Assembly (NCBI GenBank): GCA_016748015.1
Contig: JAAOMT010000512.1
Coordinates: forward strand, 592,719 to 656,718
Direction: 5' to 3'
Source of the DNA: Geosiphon pyriformis
Taxonomy: Eukaryota; Glomeromycota; Glomeromycetes; Archaeosporales; Geosiphonaceae
Length of the DNA stretch: 64,000 bases
Part shown: piece after piece, positions 1-9,304 of the stretch
Position numbering within the stretch: the first letter of the stretch is position 1
How the letters are laid out: every line of letters starts with the position of its first letter
Program-made: the position numbers and the translations under genes
Notes under the pieces: model-generated
Told to the model about the DNA's origin: nothing
What the model saw: only the letters and a program-made list of their open reading frames with translations
Database searches by the model: none

Positions 1-946
1 ATTAAAAAATGGTCATAATGTGATCCAAAGTATTGAGTGAGGCAACTCTTTTAATGTAACTTTAACATTTATAAGTGTAACTCGATCAAGTAACAGTTAG
101 GCTACACCAACAATCTAAAGCTCACAAGTTCAAGTTTATAACTCGAAATTTACTTCCTCCTTGAGTTACCAATTCAGTATTGACCCACCCTATTTAGGGA
201 CAAGAAAACCTTTAGATTGGCCGGACCTGAAGGAAAGGCCAAAGAAATATACCCCCAAAACATGGCTGAAACGCCAGACCTATCCGCATCGTTGTGGCGG
301 CTGACACGCATTGATTTGTACATAATCAAAGTGAAAAAATGCAGCAAAAAAGTTTTCAAAGCATCTCTTCTCCCGTTACAGATTAAATTCAAAAAGGGAC
401 CTTGAGCGACATAGCAATTTGGCCGTGCATAATAAAATCTTCGTTTGAGCGATAGCAAATTCAAAATAAAAAGGTTAAAACTAGAAGCTGTATATTTTCA
501 ATAAAGCTGTTTGTCCAAAAGATATTTTCATTTTAGGCAAAAATTGAATCGTGGCTAATAGTGACTAGCTGACAACCTTTATGACAAACAAGATTATTTT
601 TCTGCTTCACAATGCCTATCAATAAAATGCTTATCAGATTTAAAATCGCGAAAATAAATACCCTGTTTTCCTGCAAAGCAAAAGAGGATCTTGAACAATA
701 AAAACAACTTTTCGCGACATATGAACTCAAAAATATCGGCTCCAGTGTCAACTTCAAGCCCCAAGGGCTTAAGGCCCTACTGGAACGATCAAGCCACGGT
801 GCTGTCTCGGAGGTTGCCATTAACCACTGTGATTGACTCCGCTTGTTTGCCTATAACCTCCAATATATCTATCCCAACCACCTTCAGAAGCAGCTATTGA
901 AGTGATGGATGGGCTTGGCGAGATTTGCCTTTAATACTGTGGTGGG
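1..946. other. Unassigned flanking DNA, no supported gene
   Basis: This stretch is visibly richer in G and C and less repetitive than the rest of the window, and nothing in it matches the LTR or pol sequences found further on. Several open frames of 60-95 codons exist on both strands but overlap each other, and I recognise no domain. It is probably host sequence outside the retrotransposon nest. No tRNA, rRNA or promoter could be supported. Confidence 0.4.
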
Positions 947-1249
947 ATGGAGCAAAAGACGTCGGTCATTATAAAACAAGACGGTATCACGGAACAAGGA
1001 TGGTTAAAACTCATGACGTTTCAACAAAGACCTTTTTTCAATCTCGTAAGTAACCATGGAATCGCTTCTATGTATCTTATCTTCACCTCATAATTGTTTT
1101 ATATCGTTTTTTTTTTTAAGGATAAACATGTACTATGGCCTCTCCACTTCAAAAAAAAAACCGGAAAAATAACAAGTGGCTCAATTTACACAAGCTCACT
1201 TACCATCACAAACCTAATGAATGGTGGTTTAAAAACTTTTTGGTTTTAA
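947..1249 (+). CDS. Candidate two-exon small ORF of unknown function
   Basis: An ATG at 947 opens 33 codons that run into a GTAAGT donor at 1046. A pyrimidine-rich tract ending in AAG at 1118-1120 would make a 75-nt intron, a plausible size for a fungus. Joining 1045 to 1121 keeps the frame open for 42 more codons to a TAA at 1247-1249, giving about 75 residues. An in-frame stop lies just upstream at 932. I do not recognise the protein, and the second exon is Lys/Thr/Ser-rich. It could be the 3' end of a longer gene, a decayed gene or chance. The splice signals are the only real support. Confidence 0.2.
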
Positions 1250-1544
1250 AAAAAGTTAAAAATAGAATTGTGTTAATTTTTTAAATAATAAAAACCATAT
1301 TTAATTAAGGATGAATCTAAATGGAACACCCTGTTTCAGGAACTATCTCGGAAAATTAGTTCGGCTAGGGCCGGAAATTGCAGAATTTTATTTGATTGGT
1401 TATTAAAAAACGTGATACATAATAATTTTGATTGGGCTAAAAAGTAATAATCATGTGTTTAATGTAATTAAAGTTGGAAAATCTATAAATAAAAAACACA
1501 CAAATACTTATTATTTTGACAAGTTGTGCTATTATGCTCTGGTT
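1250..1544. other. Flanking DNA, no gene seen
   Basis: This is a transition from host-like to AT-rich sequence. A short, less AT-rich block near 1320-1370 (containing GGAACACCCTGTTTCAGG) could be the end of a small DNA transposon, but I see no partner inverted end. No ORF is supported. Confidence 0.3.
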
Positions 1545-2203
1545 TATTTACTATAGATATATGTATATTATTATTTATATAAAAAACAAATAATAATAAT
1601 AAAACAAATAACTAATAACAAAATAAAAAATTATTAAAATATATAATATTAAAAATTTTAAAAATACCAGTAAAAATTTTAGAAATTCCAAAAATACCAG
1701 AAATTCCAATAATAACTCAAAAAATTGTAAGAATTTGTATTATAAAAATTTATATATATATAATAAAAGTATTAAAAACTAAAAAAACATATTATTTTAA
1801 AACCAAACAAGTTTACTTCAAGACTAATTTAGTTTTTTATTATTACTTTAATTAAATCATTATCTATTTAATAAAAAATATTAATTAATTATATTTAAAA
1901 ACACTTAATAAATTTAAACTTAACTTGTTAACAAATCTTAAATTTACTTATATTAATATTTTTAATAATAATACTAAAACAATAGCTTTTAATTATAATT
2001 ATTAATAAAATATTAATTTCTTTTTATTATTATTTTTTTTGTTTGTTTTTTTTTATTTTACTAATTAATTATAGAAAAAATATTATAATTATAATATTAA
2101 AAGTTGTTTAATAAAAAATGCCAAAAAAATATATAAATATAATTATAAAAACTAAAATTACTTATTAAAAAGGTGTAAATATTAGAATAAACTATTATTA
2201 TAT
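1545..2203 (+). repeat. Decayed A-type LTR fragment, host of element F
   Basis: About 660 bp align in order with the first three quarters of the element A LTR read on the plus strand: the CCAGAAATTCC-like repeat zone, the block around AAACAATAGCTTTTAATTA near 1975-2000, and the tail near AGAATAA at 2185-2190. The similarity breaks where the E-type LTR of F begins at 2204. It is extremely AT-rich, as expected for the oldest layer. The left boundary is approximate. Confidence 0.5.
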
Positions 2204-2883
2204 TATTATAAATTAAAGTAATAAGCTAATAAATAATAAGATAAAACAGAATTATATATTAATAAAAATAATTAATAAGAAATTTAACTTCAAAAAGTGA
2301 ATTAAATTAATATAAATTCAATAAATAAAATCAATTTCATAAATATTTCAGTTATTATTTTTTTCAAAAAATAATAAGAAAATTTAAAAGTAGAAAAATA
2401 GTTTATATTATTAACAAAAAATAACATACTAGTATAATTTTATATTTTATATTAATGTTTTTAAAATTTAATATTAAATATTAATTATACTTTTTAATAA
2501 TATTTATTTAATAATCTTTAAAGTTAACAATTACAGATAAATATTAATAAATAATTTTTTATTACAAAAATGTTCAGATATTTAAAGAAATTTAAGAAAT
2601 TAAAATAAGTAAATTAAAAAAAATTGAATATTTAAATAATTTTTATTTCTTTGATTTATATATATTTTATATGTTAGAATATGCTTTTTTAAAGCTAAAA
2701 AATACATTATTTATATAATTATTCAAAGTAAATAATGGCCAAATTAATAATTAAATCAATAATTAGATTATTAATCAGATTAATAATTAAGTTATTAATT
2801 TTTTTCTAAAAATAAGATGATTAACTATATAATATAGTAATTAATACATATAATAATTAATAAAAACTATGATTTTTAATCAA
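2204..2883 (-). repeat. 3' LTR of element F (E-type)
   Basis: It aligns along its length with the E LTR at 35065-35768, including the block near the AATAAGC motif at 2219-2225 and the TAATACATAT block near 2844. Element A is inserted a few bases before its inner end, which reappears at 13052-13059. Confidence 0.65.
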
Positions 2884-3761
2884 TGTTACAGGTGATTATT
2901 TCTGTTGTGGAATTGAATAACAAATCCATAACTTGGTGCTCAGAGCTAATTGCAGTTGATAGTGATCTGAAGGTTTTGGTTGATCTGAAGGTTTTGTTGT
3001 GGAGTTCTTTGTATAATGAACAGAGATTCAGTGGTGATAGTAGTAGTTTTCCTGGAGTCACAATTATGCCCAATTTTTTTTTCAGCTTGGCAGCTAGATT
3101 TATTCTGGCAGTCGTGCCTTTCTGGTAAGCTATCCGATAATATATAAAATTCTACTCTTATTTCTGAGTCTTTTACCAGGCTATCCTTGACATCAATAAC
3201 TCAGCACTTAATCTTTAATCAATTAGTATACAACAACAAAATCAAAGAAAGAAAAAAAATAAAATAAAGAAAATGAAAATAAAGAAAATAGAGAAAATAA
3301 GCCAAGGCAATTTGGTCCGTGAGTATCTCATCAATAGCTGTGATCAAGAGCTATTGTTTCAGCATGGTTAAGTAGCAATTACTATCAACATGAAGGGTTG
3401 ATAGTGGGGAAGTGAATGGAGATATGAAATAATTATTTATTTGATGAATGTGTTTCTAGGCTAAAGATTCTGTGGTATCAATTCTGTCTTTTCTGTTTTT
3501 ACCATTACTGCTATATATACATAATTGGAATTCCTTAATTCCTCGATTCTTCACGACAGGAATCCTGGAATTCCTGGAATCCTGCAATTCCTTTGAGAGG
3601 AATCCTGGAATTCTGGAATCCTGCAATTCCTCATTGGGAATCCTAAAATTCCTGAAATCTTGCAATTCCTGAGAGAAATCCTGGAATTCCATATTTATTA
3701 TGCTTATTTCTGATTGGCTAATAATTATGCTAATATATTTCCTATATTTTTATGAGTAACA
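2884..3761 (-). repeat. 3' LTR of element A
   Basis: It is 878 bp, the same length as its partner at 12174-13051. By eye the pair differ at about 55 sites, all transitions, with no indel. The ends are TGTTAC and GTAACA. Confidence 0.93.
3556..3690. repeat. GGAATTCC-rich minisatellite inside the A LTR
   Basis: About three imperfect copies of a roughly 41-bp unit built on GGAATCCTGGAATTCC and CCTGCAATTCC. The unit is partly palindromic. The same array lies at 12846-12980 in the partner LTR and, decayed, in the A-type LTR at 15161-16090. Confidence 0.75.
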
Positions 3762-3780
3762 TTATTCTCTCTTTTTTAAT
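3762..3780 (-). other. Polypurine tract of element A
   Basis: Read on the minus strand, a purine-rich run containing AAAAAAGAGAGAATAA directly precedes the 3' LTR. It is the expected plus-strand primer site. Confidence 0.7.
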
Positions 3781-3781
3781 A

Positions 3782-4435
3782 TTAAGCTCCATCAAAATCT
3801 AACTCATGTAATTCCTCCTCCTGAAGTATTTTCTGGATTTTATTTTTGAGAATTACTTGTGTTATTTGGGTTTGTAATTCTTCAAATTGAGCATTGGTAA
3901 TTTTTCCCAATTGATTACTAGTCACCATATCCATTGTTCTGTTGAGCAATATTTCTGGTTTATCCTGAAATGCTGTGTGTATTCGGTATATGGCTCAGGC
4001 TTGTGTGGATAAGTTGTTCTTTCCTACAAAATATTCTAATTGTTGTAGTATTTTTTTGTCGAATAATCGCTTTGTTTTATCTGTATATAGATTCTGAATA
4101 TTTACGTATTGTTCTAAGTAAAAATAACAATAGTTTTATGGAAATTGTTGTATTCACCAATTCCAAGTTTCTTTAGTCAACTCTTGGTATAGTGACTCTT
4201 TTGTCGATTCTTTTATTGCTAATTTTACTTTTGCCATGATTTTGTCTACAGTATTTTCAGTTTTCTTCTGTGTTCTGAGTTGAAATGTCTTTCTAGTATC
4301 TTGATATCTGATGATTTGTTAATTAATTGTAATCTCCATTTCCTGGTGTTGGATTAATTGAAAGAGTTGTTGTGCTAGTGAGTGAATGTTGTCTGTAATT
4401 TCCATTTTTCTGATATTTCCTGTCGTGTCTACCAT
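3782..4435 (-). pseudogene. ORF3 of element A, unknown function
   Basis: An ATG at 4435 opens 217 codons ending in TAA at 3782-3784, just before the polypurine tract. Four in-frame stops interrupt it. It starts 24 nt after the integrase stop and is in the same frame. The predicted protein is helical, Gln/Lys/Glu-rich, with no signal peptide or clear membrane segment. Its C-terminal third carries GKITNAQFEELQ and ends LDFDGA. Elements B and C have matching C-termini (GRLTNSQFQELQ ... FDFNRAQS and GKLTELKFQ ... FDKAQS). It occupies the position of env in retroviruses but looks unlike an envelope protein. I do not recognise a family. Confidence 0.6.
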
Positions 4436-4459
4436 GTCTTTATATATTCTTTTGATGGA

Positions 4460-5842
4460 TCAATTTAACGTGTTGTTGTCGATAATAATGATTGGTTCCA
4501 GATCTCATGGAATCTCATCTGGTTGGATCAGTATTCTCTGTACTTCTAATTGTGGAATATTACTGATAGATGGTAGTGTAATGTTGTGATATGGTTTTAG
4601 TTGATCTCCATGTGCTGCTTTGGTTAAAATTTTGTTATCCAATCTTAATTTGTAAGCTCCATTTCCTAGAATTTCTTCTATGTGAAATGGTCCGTCCCAT
4701 TTGGGGTCAAATTTTCCACTCCATTGTTTTTCCACTTTGGTATGATGTAGTAATACTTTGTTTCTGATCTTGAATTCAACTGGTTGGTCTGGTAGTTGAC
4801 TATCGTGTCTTTCTTTCTGTGTTTCTTGTGACTTTTGGATATTATTAGCTGCTCTTTTTTATTTGTTTTCCAATGTTTCTATTTAGTCATATGTTCTTTT
4901 CAGCAATGTTTCTTGAAAATTTTCCTCTGTTATTGGTTCAGCTAGATATGTATTAATTTCTCTTTCTACTGGTAATATCACTATTCTCCTATATACTAAT
5001 TCAAATGATATTGCTTGTGTAGTATCCTGTTTCATTGTCCGATAAGCAAATAGTACTGATGGTATGAACAAATCCCAATTGTTCTGGTTTTCTTGGCTGA
5101 GCTTGGCTATTGCTTTACACAATGTTCTGTTGAATCTTTCTACTAATCTATTGGTTTGTGGATGGTATGATAATGATAATGGTTTCTTGATTCCGAATCT
5201 TTGGCTCAATTCTGTTAATGTTCTGTTCACAAAATGAGTTCCTTGGTCTGATAATAATTTTTTTGGACATCCATGTCGACAAATTAAATCCTGATGAATG
5301 AATTTGGCAATGGATTTTGCATCCGCTCTTTGAATTGTTTTTGTCTCTGGCCATTTAGTGAGATAGTCCATAGCTACTGCTATATATCTGTTTCCTCTGC
5401 TGGTAATTGTTAATGGTCCAACTAAATCAATTCCCATACAGTCAAATAATTGTCTCACTTTGATTGGTCTTAATGGTTCACTGGGTCTTATTCCTTTTCT
5501 TCGCTGACAAGCATCACAATTTTGAACATATTGAATGATGTCTGGGTACATTGATGGCCAATAGTATCTTTTTCTAGTTTTTTCTATAGTTGTTTCTTTG
5601 TGAAAATGTCCTGCTGTTGGATTTGAGTACATGTTGAATAATATTGTCTCTTTTTCTGGCTCCATAATTACTCTGGTTGGTTGATCTGGATCTCTTCTAT
5701 TTTTCTGATAAAGTATATTTTGGTGAGTGATAAAATATTTTGATTGTTGTTTGATACTCCTTCGTTCCGTATGAGATAAATTCTCCTTGAACTGTTGAGT
5801 GTTTAGATAATGTTGTAATTGTTGATATTTTTGTATGTTCAT
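4460..5842 (-). pseudogene. Integrase of element A
   Basis: This inserts cDNA into the genome. From the ATG at 5842, about 460 codons run to TGA at 4460. The zinc-binding HHCC region contains AGHFHKE and CDACQRR. The catalytic core has the first Asp in GIDLVGPL, the second in SDQGTHFVN and the Glu in LVERFNRTLC, so the DDE triad is visible and intact. The C-terminal part has the usual GPFHIEEILGNGAYKL beta motif, and no chromodomain is seen. An in-frame stop near 4883 and another shortly after break it. The ATG aligns with an ATG at the same place in element C, so integrase may be a separate ORF. Confidence 0.85.
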
Positions 5843-5905
5843 TTTTTGTTGTATTTTTCCGTTGGTATTGTTCTGGTTTTATTATATTTTTGGGTTGAAA
5901 TGTTC

Positions 5906-7345
5906 TTAGATTTGTCTTATTCGCAATAAACCATCAGCATTTCCGTTGTCTTTTTCCTTTTTGTAATGTATAGTATAATTGTATGGTGTGAATGCCATTT
6001 TCCATCTTGACTGTCTTTCATCTCCAAATTCTTGTTTTTGGAGTGATGTTAATCCCTTGTGATCTGTGTATACTTCAAACTTCTGGCTCAAGTATTTTTT
6101 CCATTTTATGATGACCCAGTATATTGCTAAGTGTTTTTGTTCTGGTGTTCCATAATTCTTTTTGGCTGGTGTTAAACCTCTGCTGGCATATGCTACTGGA
6201 TGTTCTCTGCCGTCCAGTCTTTTCTAAGATAATACTGTTCCCAATGCTTGGCCGGATGCATCGGTGGTAATGATGAATGGTTTGCTGTAATCTGAATAGA
6301 TTAGTACTGGAGCTTAAATGAGCTTTTTCCTCAGAATATCAAAAGCTTCTTGTTGACTTTCTGTCCATTCATATTTCACATTTTTGTTTTGCAGTTGATT
6401 GAGTGGCTGCGCTATCTTGGAAAAGTTTTTAATAAAATGACGATAGTAACTGGTAAATCCCAAGAATGATTTCAGTTCTGTTATATTGGTCAGCACTGGA
6501 AAGTTTTTTACTATCTCTATTTTCTCTGGATCCATTTTGATGCCGTCTTTGCTAACTATGTGTCCCAAAAATTTGAGTTCTGTCTTGCCAAAGAAGCACT
6601 TTGTCACATTTAACTTTAGTCCTGCTCTTCTTAGTCTTTCGAACACTTGTTGAAGATGTTGAAGATGATCATCAAACATCTTTGAGAATACATTAGTGTT
6701 GTCCAAGTATACAACTACTGATTTCCACAATAAGCCAGTATAAACAATTTCCATTAGCTATTGGAAAGTTGCTGGGGCGTTAGTTAAGCCGAATGGCATT
6801 ACTTTAAATTCGAAATTCTTTTCTCTAGTAGTAAATGCTGTCTTCTCTTTGTTAGCTGAATTCATGGCTACTTGCCAGTAACTACTGTCCAAATCTAATG
6901 TGGAGAACCATTTGTTCCCACCAAAAGCATCAAATAATTCCTGTATTTGTGGAGTTGGATAACTGTCTCCACAAGTTACACCATTGAGTTTCTTGTAGTC
7001 TACACAAAACCGGATTTTTCCATTTTTCTTTCAGACAAGTACCACTGGTGATGACTATGGACTCATTGATAGTTGAATTAGCCCATTGTCAAGCATTGTG
7101 TTTATTTTTTGACGAATAATCTTGTGGCTAGCTGGTGGTACTCTGTATGCTCTTTGTTTGATTGGCATTGCATCTCCAGTCTTAATCTGATGCTGGATGA
7201 TGTCAGTTCAGCCAAACTCATTTTTGCTGGCAAAGATGTCATTAAAATTGTTAAGTAACATCTTGAGCTGCATATATTGGAGTGGATCTAAGTTTCCCAT
7301 GTTCATTTGTTCCAATTGTTCTGGTTGGAACAAATAACATTCGTC
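5906..7345 (-). pseudogene. Reverse transcriptase and RNase H of element A
   Basis: It copies genomic RNA to cDNA and degrades the template. RT motifs include KIRFCVDYKKLN, a decayed fingers/palm region and KVMPFGLTNAPATF. The catalytic box reads YLDN at 6698-6709 instead of YLDD, so this copy is catalytically dead. The connection LGHIVSKDG and the block FLGFTSYYRHFIKNFSKIA follow. RNase H shows TTDASGQALG, PVAYASR and VYTDHKGL. Stops interrupt it at several places, including after FQ, LI and VLS. It ends with TAA at 5906-5908, a stop found at the matching place in every copy here. Confidence 0.85.
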
Positions 7346-8389
7346 TCATCCATAGATTGTTTGTGATGTGATGTCAACATATCCACAAAGTTGTGGAAAG
7401 TCTGAAATGGGGTTTGGTGGTTGATCTTCTATTTCTGTGGTTAGATATCCGATGGTGGTTCCTTTTGGTATGTTGATAACATTGCCAGTGTTGTTGTAGA
7501 TGGGAATTTTTATGCTGCTATAGCTTTTGGCTGGTATATGGAGATTGATCAACCCAATCTCTCCTGATTCACAAAAGATTGCTTCCGCTTCAAAAATCTG
7601 TTCTTGCTCTTTTTCTTTCCTTTCTATTGCTAACATGTACTGGCTATATGGTGGAATAGAAATAGCTTGACCAGTTGAGATAATTTCTCCTTGGCCAACA
7701 ATTTTTTCCTCTGCCATGTTAACTGGTACATTTATTCTACCTGTGGATCCAAATCCCTGTATTCCTCTCGCCATTATTCTTAATTCCTCCTTCTTTTCTA
7801 CTGATACTAACTGAGCTATTCTAACCAGAGGCAAGAATATTGCCTGTGCTATCTTTTCATTGGGCTCTATTACATAGGCTTTTTCTGAGTTATTTTGTAG
7901 CATAGTGATGATATTTTCTACATATTCCGCGTCAATTATTCCTCCTTTTATATTAATTCCTCTTTTCGCTAAACTATTCCTAAATACTAATTGAACCATT
8001 GTTGTTGTCGGAATTTCTAGTGCTATTTTCAGATCAATGCAGATGTGTGAATGTGGTTCCAATTTGATGGCATCTTTTCCTGGATATCTTAGATCAAACC
8101 CTGCATCAGTATCATGCACACATTCTGGCATAATATCTTCCCTATTGTCACTATACCATTTCAACTCTTGTTTCTTGAAGAGATCTGGTAATGCAATGTA
8201 TTGTTTATAGTTTAACTCGGAGTTTGTATTTGAGTTGGAATCACTGTCATTGTTATTGCCATTTTGAACGGAGCTTGAACCGTTGTTGTCTTCGTCATTG
8301 TTAGAGTTTGAATCTTGATTGATTGGCAATTTTGATTCTGACGCGCAACTGCTGATTGGTTTTTCCTCTTCCGGGATCATGTAGATCAT
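7346..8389 (-). CDS. dUTPase domain plus pre-RT linker of element A
   Basis: This open block of 347 codons encodes, after an acidic Asn/Ser-rich stretch, a trimeric-type dUTPase (dUTP to dUMP and pyrophosphate). All five family motifs are readable: AGFDLRYPG (8078-8104), RNSLAKRGI, GGIIDAEYVENI with the catalytic Asp and the Tyr, EKIAQAIF, and RGIQGFGSTG. The last third is a beta-rich linker (SIKIPIYNNTGNVINIPKG) that sits before RT. The block is in frame with the Cys-rich module upstream and ends at TGA where RT should follow, so it is part of a Pol polyprotein and not a stand-alone gene. The best preserved dUTPase in the window, it may keep uracil out of cDNA (inference). Confidence 0.85.
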   Translation of the reverse strand: MIYMIPEEEKPISSCASESKLPINQDSNSNNDEDNNGSSSVQNGNNNDSDSNSNTNSELNYKQYIALPDLFKKQELKWYSDNREDIMPECVHDTDAGFDLRYPGKDAIKLEPHSHICIDLKIALEIPTTTMVQLVFRNSLAKRGINIKGGIIDAEYVENIITMLQNNSEKAYVIEPNEKIAQAIFLPLVRIAQLVSVEKKEELRIMARGIQGFGSTGRINVPVNMAEEKIVGQGEIISTGQAISIPPYSQYMLAIERKEKEQEQIFEAEAIFCESGEIGLINLHIPAKSYSSIKIPIYNNTGNVINIPKGTTIGYLTTEIEDQPPNPISDFPQLCGYVDITSQTIYG

Positions 8390-9304
8390 GCATGGTAGTG
8401 GATTGTAAATGAGGTCACACTCCTCGCAATACTGGAAATCACAAAGAATTAGACAGTATTGACATAGTCAAGCGTTTAACTGCTCTAACCATTGTTCTTG
8501 TTCTTCCCTTATAGGTGCTAATTCTTAGTAGTATTTGTGGAATTGTTTCAGATCCAGGAGGTTTATGATAGGTTCTGCATCCCAGTCAAGCTCTAAAAGT
8601 TCTGGGGGGTTGTCTTTAATTGTTTTTATCTCTTCTGGCATCGCTCCTTCAATTTTTGCAAGTGCCATTCGCCAAATTTTGTCATTGTTATGTGGACAAC
8701 TGTCTAATCATTGTACTGTTCTTTGCCAAGTGGCTTCGATTGGTGTCCCCTTTTTAACCCAGTCACTTATCAGAATCATGTATTAACACTCTACGTTGCA
8801 TGTTCCTCCCCGTCCGGGAATGTCATGCCACATTCCTTCATCCAAGAGAGTTTCTCTACAAGCTAAGCATGACTGATTGTCCTATTTCCCTACTCATTTT
8901 GGTCTTTCAAAGTGTTCAAGGACGCATGGGTGGCAATAGAATCTAGTTGCCATTGAATATTCCTCATTGTCCCCACAGCATGTGCCTATTGACGACAATT
9001 TCTTGCCGCAATTGACGCATATAAGCTTAGATCAATGATAGGTAGATCATTGTGATATAGTGTAGGTGTTATAAACAGTTGTGGTTTGGGTGGTCTCTTT
9101 TTCTTTCCCTTTTTCTTTATTTTCTTTGTCCTCTTCCCATTCCCAGCTTGAAGTCAGTTTGCTTTCGTCGTTGTTAGTCTATGTCAGATCATCAGTCTCC
9201 CAGGTAAGTTCTTCCTTTTGTTTCCCTTTTCCCTTGTTGTTGTCATTCTAGGAGAGTATTGGCGGCAATTTGTTGTGCTTTTCATTAGCCCATGACACTT
9301 GGTA
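8390..9304 (-). pseudogene. Cys-rich multi-CxxC module between protease and dUTPase (A)
   Basis: It reads in the same frame as the dUTPase. A first cluster runs CVNCGKKLSSIGTC, then FYCHPC, SCLACRETL and TCNVEC, all likely zinc ligands. A helical stretch of about 100 residues (Trp/Glu/Asp-rich) follows, then a second cluster starting LCQYCLILC and ending YCEEC. Several in-frame stops interrupt it. B, C and D carry the same arrangement between protease and dUTPase, so it is a conserved Pol module, not a chance ORF. I do not recognise a named family. An RNA- or DNA-binding zinc role would be inference. Confidence 0.65.

Noticed and set aside
533-900. Overlapping ORFs of 69 and 95 codons in the left flank as genes
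   Set aside because: They are on opposite strands over the same bases, start from non-ATG or weak contexts, and match nothing I recognise.
4460-4900. A chromodomain at the integrase C-terminus
   Set aside because: The tail has the usual beta motif and a Pro/Ile-rich end but no chromodomain aromatic pattern.
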